Shown here: positions 11,177 to 23,246 of the stretch, one piece after another
How the letters are laid out: the number at the start of each line of letters is the position of its first letter
Numbering within the stretch: the stretch's first letter is position 1
Position numbers and translations under genes: made by a program
From: Triticum aestivum
Taxonomy: Eukaryota > Streptophyta > Magnoliopsida > Poales > Poaceae
Length of the DNA: 64,000 nucleotides
Reading direction: 5' to 3'
NCBI RefSeq assembly: GCF_018294505.1
Contig: NC_057795.1
Span: forward strand, 522,975,184 to 523,039,183
Notes under the pieces: model-generated
Database searches by the model: none
The model's input: only the letters and a program-made list of their open reading frames with translations
What the model was told of the DNA's origin: nothing

Positions 11177-11640
11177 TTCTTGTCATGGTAATACCGCGGC
11201 AGATGACAGGGGGTGGCTAATCATGGATGGGGCCAGAAGTACATCGTCGGGTCATGGAAGCAGGAGTGAGCACAAACTCGGACGGACACGAGATGTACCC
11301 AGGTTCAGGGCTCTCCTAAGAGATGAAACCCCTATTACTGCTCTGCGTGCTCTCCGCATGATCACTATATCACAAGGTATATAATGGTGCTCCTAGAGCT
11401 GTTTGGCTAGAGGAGGAAGAAGGACAATGCTAGCTCTCTTCTCCCCTAGCTGTGGTGTATGGAAATGGTGAGGGAACTAAGGTTGGAACCCTTAGCATGG
11501 GTGTGGCCCGGGGGGTTTATAGGCCAACCCCCCAGGGATACAATGGTAATCTAGACGGGTGGTAGGTCCCGGCTGTCAGCGTCTATGGAGGTCGGGTTCT
11601 CCTCCGGCTCCTGGGGCCCGCCTCTGGTGGGCCCTACCGG
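11177..11640 (-). repeat. Probable Gypsy-1 3' LTR (right boundary approximate)
   Basis: Plus-strand TGTCATGGTAATACC would be the inverted ...ACCATGACA end of the LTR. Read on the minus strand there is a TATA-type CCTATAAACCCC (about 11520), then the AACCTGGGTACATCTCGTGTC string seen downstream of the start site in Triticeae Gypsy LTRs. The other LTR lies outside or is lost, so boundaries cannot be tested by LTR comparison. Confidence 0.5.
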
Positions 11641-13130
11641 CTGCCGAGGAACCGATCCCTCTGCACGAGTCGCCAAACTTTGGCAGAAATCATACTTCTA
11701 CGTCTGGAATCTTCGTCAAGTCAACTACATCAACCTGCCAGCCTTCGTGTCCGGGCCGCCTGTTGGGTCGCGCGGCAACTAGCAACAACAGCCGCCCAAG
11801 CGCCTATCGACCCATATCATCAGCGTCCTCGCCCGGCTAGAAGAGATGACCAGCCGGGAGGGGCTCAAGTCGGCCGACCTGTTAACTAGCTTTGTCATGC
11901 GCCAGGTGTCGCCCCTCCAACTTCGGCCGCACCTCATCAGCCAGATGAGCGACCACCGGGATCCCTACCGGATGTCCACCAAGGAGATGCCGAGGGTGGA
12001 GGTGGCCCGCCATGTCAACTACTTCTCCAACTACAAGCTCAGTGAGGAGGAGTGGCACATCGGCAAGGAGCCCTACAGTTGGGCCAACCCGCCCCCAGCG
12101 GTAACTACCAAGTCCGGCTGCTTCATTTACAATGCTCTTTGTTCCTCCGTCTTGACTAGCCGGCTTTTGCAGCAGCGCTTCCCAGGCCAAGGCGCGTCGA
12201 CTGCTGACCATGAGTGGATGACAGACCGCTAGGATAGCGACGTCGATGATCCCGAGCTGGGGACAGCCACCATGGAGGAAGGCGGTGAGGAGGAGGTCAC
12301 CGGAGGAGGCAGCAGAGGAGCAGGCGGCCCCGAAGCAGGTGGCTCCGTGGGAGGCGGTGGATAAGGAATGAGTGACGTCCGGTCTTGTCTAGACGACGAC
12401 AAAGATGTTGAGGAGCGGTGTCCACCTAGGGAAGGCGCGGGAACAGGAGCCAGACCTTCTACGCCACGGCCGGCTGCTGCACCCGGCGGGCAGAAGCGTC
12501 GCCTGGCAGGGAGGTATGGCAGCAACCCGGACAAGAAGGCCAAGCCGGCGGACACCACCAGGTGGCACGAGGCCCAGAAGGTGGCCGACGCCCGGAAGGG
12601 GCCCAAGCCCATGTCGTTCACGTCTGGGTAAGCGTGCTTGATGCCCTGGCTTAATGTCTTTTTTTTCTTGGTGTGCTTTCTTATCTTTGCTCTCTTGTTG
12701 AGCAGGACGGCCTTTGCCACCACGCGGGCTCCATCCGCCTCGCTGATGGACCCAGTGGACGTCTCCGCGGATGCTCGCGTCCGGATCCGGCTGCTGCCCT
12801 TCGGGAGGCAAAGGAGAGGAACGTGTTGGAGGCGCGCGAGGAGTAGGAGGCCGCTGTGAAGGCGCGGGTCGACGCCCAGGCGGAGGAGGTGGCGCAGGCG
12901 GAGGCCCAGGCCGCGGCAGAGGCGGGGGTGACGACGAAGGCGCAGGAGGAAGCCACGACGAAGGCACAGGCGGAAGCTGACACGAGGGTTACGACGGATC
13001 CGGATGGTGGCAAGGTCCCGGAGATCGTCACCCTCAAACAGCCGGAGGTGGAGATGGCGGAGAACATGACACCGCCTGGGGCGTGCAGGGCCGACCAGTC
13101 GGTGCTGGAGCTTGTGGTGCCCAACACCAT
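11640..13130 (+). pseudogene. Gypsy-1 antisense ORF, 'putative gypsy-type transposon' protein, 5' part
   Basis: Some grass Gypsy elements carry an extra ORF opposite to pol, of unknown function. Here the conserved entry motif (WQKSYFYVWN...INLPAF) lies at about 11680-11750. A second block follows (SFVMRQVSPLQLR...EWHIGKEPYSWANPP, about 11880-12100), then a low-complexity charged region. A credible intron with GTAAGC donor and TTGAGCAG acceptor spans 12628-12705. Frameshifts and stops (for example after 11782) make it a pseudogene. The Copia beginning at 13131 separates it from its C-terminal end at 19070-19207. Confidence 0.7.
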
Positions 13131-13492
13131 CTTGCTAGAATCCCGTAACAGCCACGTAAAATTTGCAACAACAAAGTAGAGGCCGTCCAACTGGTTTTTG
13201 CAGGGCTTGCTGTGATGTGATATGGTCAAGACATGATGTGATATAAATTGTTCTATGAGAAGTTTTGTAACAGAGTTATCGACAACTGGTAGGAGCCATA
13301 TGTTTGTCGCTTTATTGTATCCAATGCAATCGCCATGTAATTGCTTTACTTTATCACTAAGCGGCAACGATAGTCGTATAAGCAATAGTTGGCGAGACGA
13401 CAACGATGCTACGATGGAGATCAAGGTGTTGCGCTGGTGACGATGGAGATCGTGAAGATGCTACGATGGAGATCAAGGTGCTGCACAGAAGA

Positions 13493-14010
13493 ATTACATC
13501 CTGGAAGCACCGCTAGGTGTACCACCCGCGCCAGCAACTGCACACATTGTGAATGCCTGGCAGACGCGTGTTGATGACTACTTGATAATTCAGTGTGCCA
13601 TGCTTTACAGCTTAGAATCAGGACTTCAAAGATGTTTTGAACGTCATGGAGCATATGAGATGTTCCAAGAGTTGAAGTTAATATTTCAAGCAAATGCCCG
13701 AGTTGAGATATATGAAGTTCCCAACAAGTTCTATAGATGCAGAATGGAGGAGAATAGTTCTGTCAGTGAACACATACTCAGAATGTCTGGGTACCATAAC
13801 CACTTGACTCAGTTGGGAGTTAATCTCCCTGATGATAGTGTCATTGACAGAGTTCTTCAATCACTGCCACCAAGCTATAAAGGCTTCATGATGAACTATA
13901 ATATGAAAGGGATGAACAAGATAATTCCCGAGCTCTTCGCAATGCTAAAGGTTGCAGAGATAGAAATCAAAAAGGAGCATCAAGTGTTGATGGTCAACAA
14001 AGACCACTAG
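13493..14010 (+). pseudogene. Copia-1 gag (UBN2-type), N-terminus deleted
   Basis: Copia gag forms the virus-like particle. The frame opens at KNYILEAPLGVPP and runs through GAYEMFQELK, NSSVSEHILRMSG and QSLPPSYKGFMMNYN to a TAG after MVNKDH at 14010. Compared with the gag at 61280-59295, about the first 40 residues are missing: the leader (repeats of ACGATGGAGATC) is joined directly to gag, so an internal deletion removed the rest of the leader and the start codon. Degraded remains of the zinc knuckle region follow (about 14120). Confidence 0.8.
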
Positions 14011-14099
14011 TTTCAAGAAAAAGGGCAAATGAAAGAAGGGGAACTTCAAGAAGAACGGCAAGAAAGTTGCTGCTCAGGAGAAGAAACCCAAGTCTAGAC

Positions 14100-15757
14100 C
14101 TAAGCCTGAAACCGAGTGCTTCTACCGCAAAGGGACTGGTCACTGGAAGCGGAACTGTCCCAAGTATTTGGTGGATAAGAAGGATGGCAAAGTGAAAGGT
14201 ATATTTGATATACATGTTATTGATGTGCACCTTACTAATTCTTGTAGTAGCGCCTGGGTATTTGATATTGGTTATGTTGCTCATATTTGCAATTCGAAAT
14301 AGGGGCTACGGATTAAACGAAGATTGGCTAAGGATGAGGTGATGATGCGCGTCGGAAATGGTTCCAAGGTCGATGCGATCGCCGTCGGCACGCTACCTCT
14401 ACATCTACCTTCGGGGTTAGTTTTAGACCTGAGTAATTGTTATTTGGTGCCAGCGTTGAGCATGAACATTATATATGGATCTTGTTTGATGCGAGACGGT
14501 TATTCATTTAAATCAAAGAATAATGGTTGTTCTATTTATATGAGTAATATATTTTATGGTCATGCACCCTTGCTGAGTGGTCTATTTTTGTTGAATCTCG
14601 ATTGCGATGATACACATGTTCATAATATTGAAGCCAAAAGATGCAAAGTTGATAATGATATTGCAACTTACTTGTGGCACTACCGTTTAGGTCATATTGG
14701 TGTAAAACGCATGAAGAAACTCCATTCTGATGGGCTTTTGGGATCACTTGATTATGAATCACTTGGTGTTTGCGAACCATGCCTCATGGGCAAGATGACT
14801 AAAACTCCATTCTCTGGAACAATGGAATGAGCTACTGACTTATTGGAAATAATAGATACCGATGTATGCGGTCCAATGAGTGTTGAGGCTCGTGGCGGGT
14901 ATCGTTACTTTCTTAAGTTCACAGATGATTTGAGCAGATATGGGTATATCTACTTAATGAAGCATAAGTCTGAAACATTTGAAAAGTTCAAAGAATTTTA
15001 GAGTGAAGTGGAAAATCATCGTAACAAGAAAATAAAGTTTCTACGATCTGATCGTGGAGGAGAATATTTGAGTTACAAGTTTGGTCTTCATTTGAAACAA
15101 TGTGGAATAGTTTCGCAACTCACGCCACGTGGAACACCACAGCGTAATGGTGTGTCCGAATGTCGTATCTGTACTTTATTGGATATGGTGCGATCTATGA
15201 TGTCTCTTACTGATTTACCGCTATCATTTTGGGGTTATGCTTTAGAGACGGCTACATTCATGTTAAATAGGGCACCATCAAAATCTGTTGAGATAACGCC
15301 TTATGAACTGCGTTTTGGCAAGAATTCAAAGTTGTCATTTCTCAAAGTTTGGGGCTGCGATGCTTATGTGAAAAACCTTCAACCTGATAAGCTCGAACCC
15401 AAATCGGAGAAGTGCATCTTCATAGGATACCCAAAGGAAACTGTTGAGTACACCTTCTATCACAGATCCGAAGGCAAGATATTCATTGCTAAGAATGGAT
15501 CCTTTCTAGAGAAGGAGTTTCTCTCGAAAGAAGTGAGTGGGGGGAAAGTTGAGCTTGATGAGGTAATCGTACCTTCCCCCGAACTGGAAAGCAGTTCATC
15601 ACAGAAATCAGTTCCAGTGGTTCCTATACCAATTAGTGAGGAAGCTAATGATGATGATCATGAAACTTCAGATCAAGTTACTACAAAACCTCGTAGGTCT
15701 TCTAGAGTACGGTCCACACCAGAATGGTATAGTAGAAGTCATGTTACTAGACCATGA
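14100..15757 (+). pseudogene. Copia-1 protease and integrase remnants
   Basis: CCHC-type spacing is damaged near 14118 (CFYRKGTGHWKRNC). The protease active site is altered: DIGYVAHIC stands where DTGA is expected. A long open piece (14324-14830) holds the integrase zinc-binding WHYRLGHIG...CEPC, ending at a TGA in the following TMER motif. The next piece (15008-15757) holds RSDRGGEYLS and GTPQRNGVSE of the integrase core. A stop at 15000 separates the two. Integrase would insert the cDNA; this copy cannot make an intact one. Confidence 0.82.
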
Positions 15758-17333
15758 TGAACCTACAAACTATGAGGAAATGATGATGAGCCCAGATTGC
15801 GCAAAATGGCTTGAGGCCATGAAATCTGAGATGGGATCCATGTATGAGAACAAAGTGTGGACTTTGGTTGATTTGCCCGATGATTGGCAAGCCATAGAAA
15901 ATAAATGGATCTTCAAGAATAAGACTGACGCTGACGGTAATGTTATTGTCTACAAAGCTCGACTTGTTGCGAAAGGTTTTCGACAAGTTCAAGGAGTTGA
16001 CTATGATGAGGCTTTCTCACCCGTAGCGATGCTTAAGTCTGTCCGAATCATGTTAGCAATCGCTGCATTTTATGATTATGAAATTTGGCAGATGGATGTC
16101 AAAACTGCATTCCTGAATGGATTTCTGGAAGAAGAGTTGTATATGATGCAACCAGAAGGTTTTGTCGATCCAAAGGGTGCTAACAAAGTGTGCAAGATCC
16201 AGCAATCCATTTATGGACTGGTGCAAGCCTCTCGGAGTTGGAATAAATGCTTTGATAGTGTGATCAAAGCATATGGTTTTATACAGACTTTTGGAGAAGC
16301 CTGTATTTACAAGAAAGTGAGTGGGAGCTCTGTAGCATTTCTAATATTATATGTGGATGGCATGTTGTTGATTGGAAATGATACAGAATTTTTGGATAGC
16401 ATAAAAGGATACTTGAATAAGAGTTTTTCAATCAAAGACCTCGGTGAAGCTACTTACATACTAGGCATCAAGATCTATAGAGATAGATCAAGACACTTAA
16501 TTGGACTTTCACAAAGCACATACCTTGATAAAGTTTTGAAGAAGTTCAAAATGGATCAGTTAAAGAAAGGGTTCTTGCCTGTGTTACAAGGTGTGAAGAT
16601 GAGTCAGACTCAATGCCCGACCACTATAGAAGATAGAGAGAAAATTAAAGTCATTCCCTATGATTCAGCCATAGGTTCTATCATGTATGCAATGCTATGT
16701 ACCAGACCTGATGTGTGCCTTGCTATAAGTATAGCAGGAAGGTACCAAAGTAATCCAGGAGTGGAGCACTAGACATCGGTCAAGAACATCCTGAAATTCC
16801 TAAAAAAGACTAAGGATATGTTTCTTGTTTATGGGGGTGACAAAGAGCTCATTGTAAATAGTTACGTTGATGCAAGCTTTGACACTGATCCGGATGACTC
16901 TAAGTCGCAATCTGGATACATATTTATATTGAATGGTGGAGCTGTCAGTTGGTGCATTTCCAAGCAGAGCGTCGTGGCGGGATCTACGTGTGAAGGGGAG
17001 TACATAGCTGCTTCGGAAGCAGCAAATGAAGGAGTCTGGATGAAGGAGTTCATATCCAATCTAGGTGTTATACCTAGTGCATCGGGTCCAATGAAAATCT
17101 TTTGTGACAATACTGGTGCAATTGCCTTGGCAAAGGAACCCATATTTCACAAGAGAACCAAACACATCAAGAGATGCTTCAATTCCATCCGACATCAAGT
17201 TACAGAGGGATACATAGAGATTTGCAAGATACATACGAATCTGAATGTTGCAGACGCGTTGACTAAGCCTCTTCCACAAGCAAAACATGATCAGCACCAA
17301 GACTCCATGGGTGTTAGAATCATTACTATGTAA
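15758..17333 (+). pseudogene. Copia-1 reverse transcriptase and RNase H remnants
   Basis: An open frame to 16772 contains NKWIFKNKTDADGNV, QMDVKTAFLNGFLEEELYM and LILYVDGMLLIGND, so the second catalytic Asp of YVDD is Gly. A TAG at 16770 splits it from the RNase H part (16818-17333), which has YVDASFDTD, AASEAANEGVWMKEF and CDNTGAIALAK and the usual C-terminal MGVRIITM. The polypurine tract GTGCAAGTGGGAGA follows (about 17352-17365). Confidence 0.85.
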
Positions 17334-17366
17334 TCTAGATCATTGACTCTAGTGCAAGTGGGAGAC

Positions 17367-19069
17367 TGAAGGCAATATGCCCTAGAGGCAATAATAAAGT
17401 TGTTATTTATATTTCCTTATATCATGATAAATGTTTATTATTCATGCTAGAATTGTATTAGCCAAAAACTTAGTACATGTGTGAATACATAGACAAAACA
17501 TAGTGTCCCTAGTATGCCTCTACTTGACTAGCTTGTTAATCAAAGATGGTTATGTTTCCTAACCATAGACATGTGTTGTCATTTGATAAACGGGATCACA
17601 TCATTAGGAGAATGATGTGATGGACAAGACCCATCCATTAGCTTAGCATTATGATCGTTACAGTTTCATTGCTACTGCTTTCTTCATGACCTATACATGT
17701 TCCTCAGACTATGAGATTATGCAACTCCCGAATACCGGAGGAACACCTTGTGTGCTATCAAACGTCACAACATAACTGGGTGATTATAAAGATCCTCTAC
17801 AGGTGTCTCCGAAGGTGTTTGTATGGTTGGCATAGATCGAGATTAGGATTTGTCACTCCGTGTATCAGAGAGGTATCTCTGGGCCCTCTCGGTAATGCTC
17901 ATCACTATAAGACTTGCAAGAAATGTGACTAATGAGTTAGTTGCGGGATGAAGCATTATGAAATGGGTAAAGAGACTTGCTGGTAATGAGATTAAACTAG
18001 GTATAATGATACCGACGATCGAATCCCGGGCAAGTAACATACCGATGACAAAGGGAACAACGTATGTTGTTATGCGGTTTGACCGATAAAGATCTTTGTA
18101 GAATATGTAGGAGCCAATATGAGCATCCAGGTTCTGCTATTGGTTATTGATCGTAGATGTGTCTCGGTCATGTATACATAGTTCTCGAACCCGTAGGGTC
18201 CGCACGCTTAACATTCGATGACGATTTGTATTATGAGTTATGTGTTTTGATGACCGAAGTTTGTTCGGAGTCCCAGATGATATCACAGACATGACGAGGA
18301 GTCTCGAAATGGTCGAGACATAAAGATTGATATATTGGAAGGCTATATTCGGACATCGGAATGGTTCCAGAGAAGTTCAGGTATTTTCCGAAGTACCGGG
18401 AGGTTACCGGAACCCCAGGGAGTTGATGGGCCTTAGTGGGAAGGAGAGGCAGCGGCCATGAGGTGGTGCACGCCCCCCAAGCATAGTCCGAATTGGACAA
18501 GGGGTTGGGGGCGCGACCCCCCTTCTCCCTTCCTTTCCCCTTCTCCTTAAGGTGGAATCCTACTAGGACTTGGAGTCCTAGTAGGACTCCCCTCTCCTGG
18601 TGCGCCTAGCAAGGGCCGACCGGCCTCCCCCTCCTCCCTTATATACAGGGGTAGGGGGCACCCTAGAACACACTAAGTTTTGCCTTAGCCGTGCGTGGTG
18701 CCCCCTTCACAGTTACACACCTCCATCATATCGCCATAGTGCTTAGGCGAAGCCCTGCGCCGATAACATCATCATCACCGTCGCCACACCGTCGTGCTGA
18801 CGTAACTCACCCTCGTCCTCAATTGGATCAAGCGGATGAGGGACGTCATCGAGCTGAACGTGTGCTGAACACGGAGGTGCTGTACGTTTGATACTTGGAT
18901 CAGTTGGATCACGAAGACGACATTCGACTACATCAACCGCGTTACTAAACGCTTCCGCTTTCGGTCTATGAGGGAACGTGGACACACTCTCCCGTCTTGT
19001 TGCTATGCATATCCTAGATAGATCTTGTGTGATCGCAGGATTTTTTTTGAATTGCTACATTTCCCAACA
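17367..19069 (+). repeat. Copia-1 3' LTR
   Basis: About 1703 bp from TGAAGGCAATATGCCC (a mutated TGTTGGAAATATGCCC) to TTCCCAACA. A TATA-type CTTATATACAGG lies at about 18640. The sequence between its middle and end differs from the LTRs at 31833 and 55565, so it belongs to another subfamily. Confidence 0.88.
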
Positions 19070-19207
19070 GGAGCGACCAACCGGACTCGGCCTAACCCAA
19101 CGCTGACTAGTGACCAGCTGGAGACCACGTCAGCCGCCGCCGACAACCAGGCCGAGACCCAGCAGCCAGAAGCCCCACTATCCGGAGCTACGCCTGCTGC
19201 CGACTAG
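19070..19207 (+). pseudogene. Gypsy-1 antisense ORF, C-terminal piece
   Basis: The frame resumes directly after the Copia-1 LTR and reads SAAADNQAETQQPEAPLSG, ending at TAG (19205-19207). The Ala/Pro/Glu-rich tail is typical of this antisense ORF's C-terminus. It is the continuation of 11640-13130. Confidence 0.5.
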
Positions 19208-19967
19208 TCCATGCAGCCTGAGGGGCCATCCACCTAGATGGCCTGTTATCTTTTTTCAAGTTTTTTCTGTCTTCGTGCTTGAAAACAATGTCAGTTATGC
19301 CTAGTTCCACCCATTGGGGGTGTAATTTTAAACTTGACGAATGTTAGCCTTGGGCTGTTTTTGCAATGTATAAAGTTTAAATCCCCACATTCTTGCATGT
19401 GTTGCCGGGTTCTAGCTTGAGTTTGCTTTTTCTCTCTTTGGCATTTTCGTTTGCCGCCTTCCTTTGGCCGCTTCCTTGCCAGCCGGGCAACCATGCTGCG
19501 GTCTGTGGCCTGGTCAGGGACTTGGCCGTTTAGAATGAGCAAGCTACTTCAGCCACTTAGAGCGTAGTTGGTCGAGCAAGAAGCTGGCTTGCCGGCTGCT
19601 GAGCAACCGGACGAGGGAGGCGAAGGGCCAGCTTGGCTTAGAGTCAACATTCTCCTTAGTCGTTTTTCGTGTGGACAACATTTCCGACCTTTAGCTCTTG
19701 CCATCCGGACAATCGCGCTGTGAGCTATGGCCGGGTCAAGAAAGGGCTTTGGCGTCGGCACACTACTAGGCGGCTCCGGGTGGTGCTAACTTAAGCCAAG
19801 GCGGCGAGCCCCCGGGCCGGCTGGCCGAACCCAGGCAAGGCAAGAATATAAAAGACTCAAATCATGGCATAAGATTATCTCATAGATAAAAAGGTAGCCC
19901 CCAGTGCATCTCAGGGGATCTAAGGTCTTTACTTAATACAAAAGGCAGTGTGGTACATATGCTTGCT
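19208..19967. other. Gypsy-1 spacer between convergent ORFs
   Basis: About 760 bp separates the ends of the antisense ORF and of pol, which face each other. No protein is supported; it is presumed to hold 3' untranslated sequence of both transcripts. Confidence 0.5.
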
Positions 19968-21536
19968 TTAACTGTAAAATGGATGAAGTAGGTTTGCGTT
20001 CCATGGCCACTCCATCTCTTCGCCGTATGTGATTCGCTTGTGTGCCCTAGGCTTTTGGGCGTCGATGAGGTAGTACGAGTCGTTGCCCAGGGCCTTGCTG
20101 ATGATGAATGGGCCTTCCCAAGGAGTTGCGAGCTTGTGTTGGCCGACTGATCGCTGGATCAGGCGGAGCACAAGGTCGCCTTCATGGAATGTACGCGGCT
20201 TGACCTTCTTGTTGTGGTAGCGGTGCAGGCTCTTCTAGTAGATGGTGGACCGGCTGCACGCCAGCAGCCGGGCCTCTTCCAACAGATCGACGCCGTCTTC
20301 TCGTGCATCCTTTGCTTCCGCCTCGGTGTACATGGTGACACAAGGCGAGTCAAACTCGATATCCGTGGGGATGATAGTCTCGGCCCCGTACACAAGGAAG
20401 AAGGGCGTGAAGCGGGTTGATCTATTGGCCATGGTCCAAAGGCTCCAAAGGACGGCCGGGAGCTCCTCGATCCAGCAGCAGGACGAGCACTCCAGCGGCT
20501 CGACCAGTCGGGGCTTGATGCTAGACAAGATGAGGCCTTTTGCTCGCTCCACCTGGCCGTTTAACTACGGGTGGGCAACGGACGCTAGGTCCAGTCGGAT
20601 GCCCTGGTTTGCATAAAAACGGGCCAAGCACCTTTGGCGAAGTTGGTGCCGTTGTCGCTGATGATGTTGTGGGGAACGCCGTATCGGATGGTGATGTTGG
20701 CGATGAACGTGACGGATGTTGGACCATTCAGCTTCTTGATTGGCTTGGCTTCAATCCACTTGGTAAACTTATCCAAGGCAACCAGCAGGTGTGTCATGCC
20801 GACGCATGCTATCTTGAACAGGCCCACAATGTCCAAGCCCCACACGGCAAACGACCAAGTGATGGGGATGGTCTTGAGGACGGAGGCCGACTAGTGTTGC
20901 TTGGTGCTGAACTTCTGGCACCCCTTGCACTTCCGGACCAACTCTTTGGCGTCGTCCAAAGCAGTCGGCCAGAAGAAACCATGACGAAAGGCTTTTGCTA
21001 CGAGAGCTCTGGAGGCGGCATGGTGGCCACGTTCTCCCTGGTGAATGTCTCTGAGGATCTCCATGCCCTTCTCCGGATCCACGCACCGCTGATAAATGCC
21101 AGTCATGCTGCACCTCGCGAGCTCGCCATTGACAATGGTGTAGGCTCCTGCCCGACGTTGGATCTGCCGGGCCAATACTTCGTTGGCTGGTAGCACGCAG
21201 ATCACCAGATAGTCACAGATAGGTTGTGCCCAAGACGGTGCTTCTACCACTGTGAAGACGGCAACTGAGACTAGGGTGGTCGGGCTCGGAGGCGGTGGGC
21301 TGGAGCCGACCACTCCTGATGGCGTCTATGAAGTCCCCAGGCCAACTGCAGCAGCCCCCGGGCCGCTTGCTAGAGTCTCTGGGTCGGGCGCTGGTGCTGC
21401 AGCCCTCTGCCGCCTGCTGAAGTCCCCGGGCCGACTGCTGAAGTCCCCGAGCCGGGTCAGTAGGCACGAAGATGGACTCAGATTCCGGCGAGGGCTTGAT
21501 AGATGGCTTGCGCAGGCGCTCAAGGGAGACACGGGC
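19968..21536 (-). pseudogene. Gypsy-1 integrase region
   Basis: Minus-strand pieces in order: a pol linker (ERLRKPSIKPSPESESIFVP, about 21520); the zinc-binding N-domain (HQGERGHH...CKGC, about 20925-21045); the catalytic core with WGLDIVG (Asp near 20832), ISDNGTNF (Asp near 20655) and GQVERAKG (Glu near 20545); FFLVYGAETIIP (about 20390); and the C-terminal tail (PWEGPFIISKALGNDSYYL...WNANLLHPFY) ending at 19968. Frames change several times and stops interrupt the core, so no intact integrase can be made. Solo LTR 21537-23241 separates it from RNase H. Confidence 0.85.
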
Positions 21537-23241
21537 TGTTGGGGAATGTTGCAGAAAATAAAAAAATTCACGCTTCACCAAGATCAATATATGGAGTTCA
21601 TCTAGCAACGAGAGAGAGGAGTGCATCTACATACCCTTGTAGATCGTGAGCAGAAGCGTTCAAGAGAACGGGGTTGAGGGAGTCGTACTCGTCGTGATCC
21701 AAATCACCGATGATCCTAGTGCTGAACGGACAACACCTCCGCGTTCAACACACTTACGGTTGAGGAAGACGTCTCCTCCTTCTTGATCCAGCAAGGGGGA
21801 AGGAGAGGTTGATGGAGATCCAGTAGCACGACGGCGTGGTGGTGGAAGCAGCGGTGATCTCGGCAGGGCTTCGCCAAGCTCAGCGAGAGGGAGAGGTGGT
21901 ACGGGGGAAGAGGGAGGCGCCAGGGACTAGGGTGCGACTACCCTCCCTCCCCCCTCTTTATATAGGGGGCCTAGGGGGTGCGCCGGCCCTGGAGATCCCA
22001 TCTCCAAGGGGGGCGGCGGCCTAGGGGGGGACTTTCCCTCCAAGTCAAGTGGGGCGCCCCCCACCCCTAGGGTTTCCAACCCTAGGCGCAGGGGAGGCCC
22101 AAGGGGGGGCACACTAGCCCACCAGGGGCTGGTTCCCTTCCCATTTAAGCCCACGTAGCCCTCCGGGATAGGTGGTCCCACCCGGTGGACCCCCGGGACC
22201 CTTCCGGTGGTCCCGGTACAATACCGGTGACCCCCGAAACTTTCCCGGTGGCCGAAACTGGACTTCCTATATAAAATTCTTTACCTCCGGACCATTCCGG
22301 AACTCCTCGTGACGTCCGGGATCTCATCCGGGACTCCGAAAAACTTTCGGGTTTCCGCATACTAATATCTCTACAACCCTAGCGTCACCGAACCTTAAGT
22401 GTGTAGACCCTACGGGTTCGAGAATCATGCAGACATGACCGAGACATCTCTTCAGTCAATAACCAACAGCGGGATCTGGATACCCATGTTGGCTCCCACA
22501 TATTCCTCGATGATCTCATCGGATGAACCACGATGTCGAGGATTCAAGTAATCCTGTATACAATTCCCTTTGTCAATCGATACGTTACTTGCCTGAGATT
22601 CGACCGTCGGTATCCCAATACCTCGTTCAATCTCGTTACCGGCAAGTCACTTTACTCGTACCATAATGCATGATCCTGTGACCAAACACTTTGTCACATT
22701 GAGATCATTATGATGATGCATTACCGAGTGGGCCCAGAGATACCTCTCCGTCATACGGAGTGACAAATCCCAGTCTTGATCCGTGTCAACCCAACAGATA
22801 CTTTCGGGGATACCCGTAGTATACCTTTATAGTCACCCACTTACGTTGTGACGTTTGGTACACCCAAAGCACTCCTACGGTGTCCGGGAGTTACACGATC
22901 TCATGGTCTAAGGAAATGATACTTGACATTGGAAAAGCTCTAGCAAACGAACTACACTATCTTGTGCTATGCTTAGGATTGGGTCTTGTCCATCACATCA
23001 TTCTCCTAATGATGTGATCCAGTTATCAACGACATCCAATGTCCATAGTTAGGAAACCATGACTATCAGTTGATCAACGAGCTAGTCAACTAGAGGCTCA
23101 CTAGGGACATGTTGTGGTCTATGTATTCACACATGTACTTTCCGGATAACACAATTATAGCATGAATAATAGACAATTATCATGAACAAGGAAATATAAT
23201 AATAATCATTTTATTATTGCCTCTAGGGCATATTTCCAACA
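21537..23241 (-). mobile_element. Solo Copia LTR (BARE/Angela type) with target duplication
   Basis: The plus strand runs from TGTTGGGGAATGTTGC to GCATATTTCCAACA, 1705 bp, so the LTR is in reverse orientation. Perfect 5-bp duplications CGGGC flank it at 21532-21536 and 23242-23246. No internal Copia sequence adjoins it. It arose by recombination between the two LTRs of a full element that had inserted between the RNase H and integrase parts of Gypsy-1 pol. Confidence 0.95.
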
Positions 23242-23246
23242 CGGGC

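Larger units (their letters stand above)
13131..19069 (+). mobile_element. Copia-1: BARE/Angela-like Copia, 5'-truncated
   Basis: It contains leader, gag, protease, integrase, RT and RNase H in Copia order and one LTR (17367-19069). The 5' LTR and PBS are missing: homology to other copies' leader begins at CTTGCTAGAA (13131), directly against Gypsy-1 sequence. Several stops break pol, and the RT catalytic motif reads YVDG rather than YVDD. It lies inside the Gypsy-1 antisense ORF. Confidence 0.88.

Noticed and set aside
12229..13424. Minus-strand ORFs of 164-247 codons
   Set aside because: Opposite strand of the Gypsy-1 antisense ORF and Copia leader; Pro/Ser-rich shadow translation.
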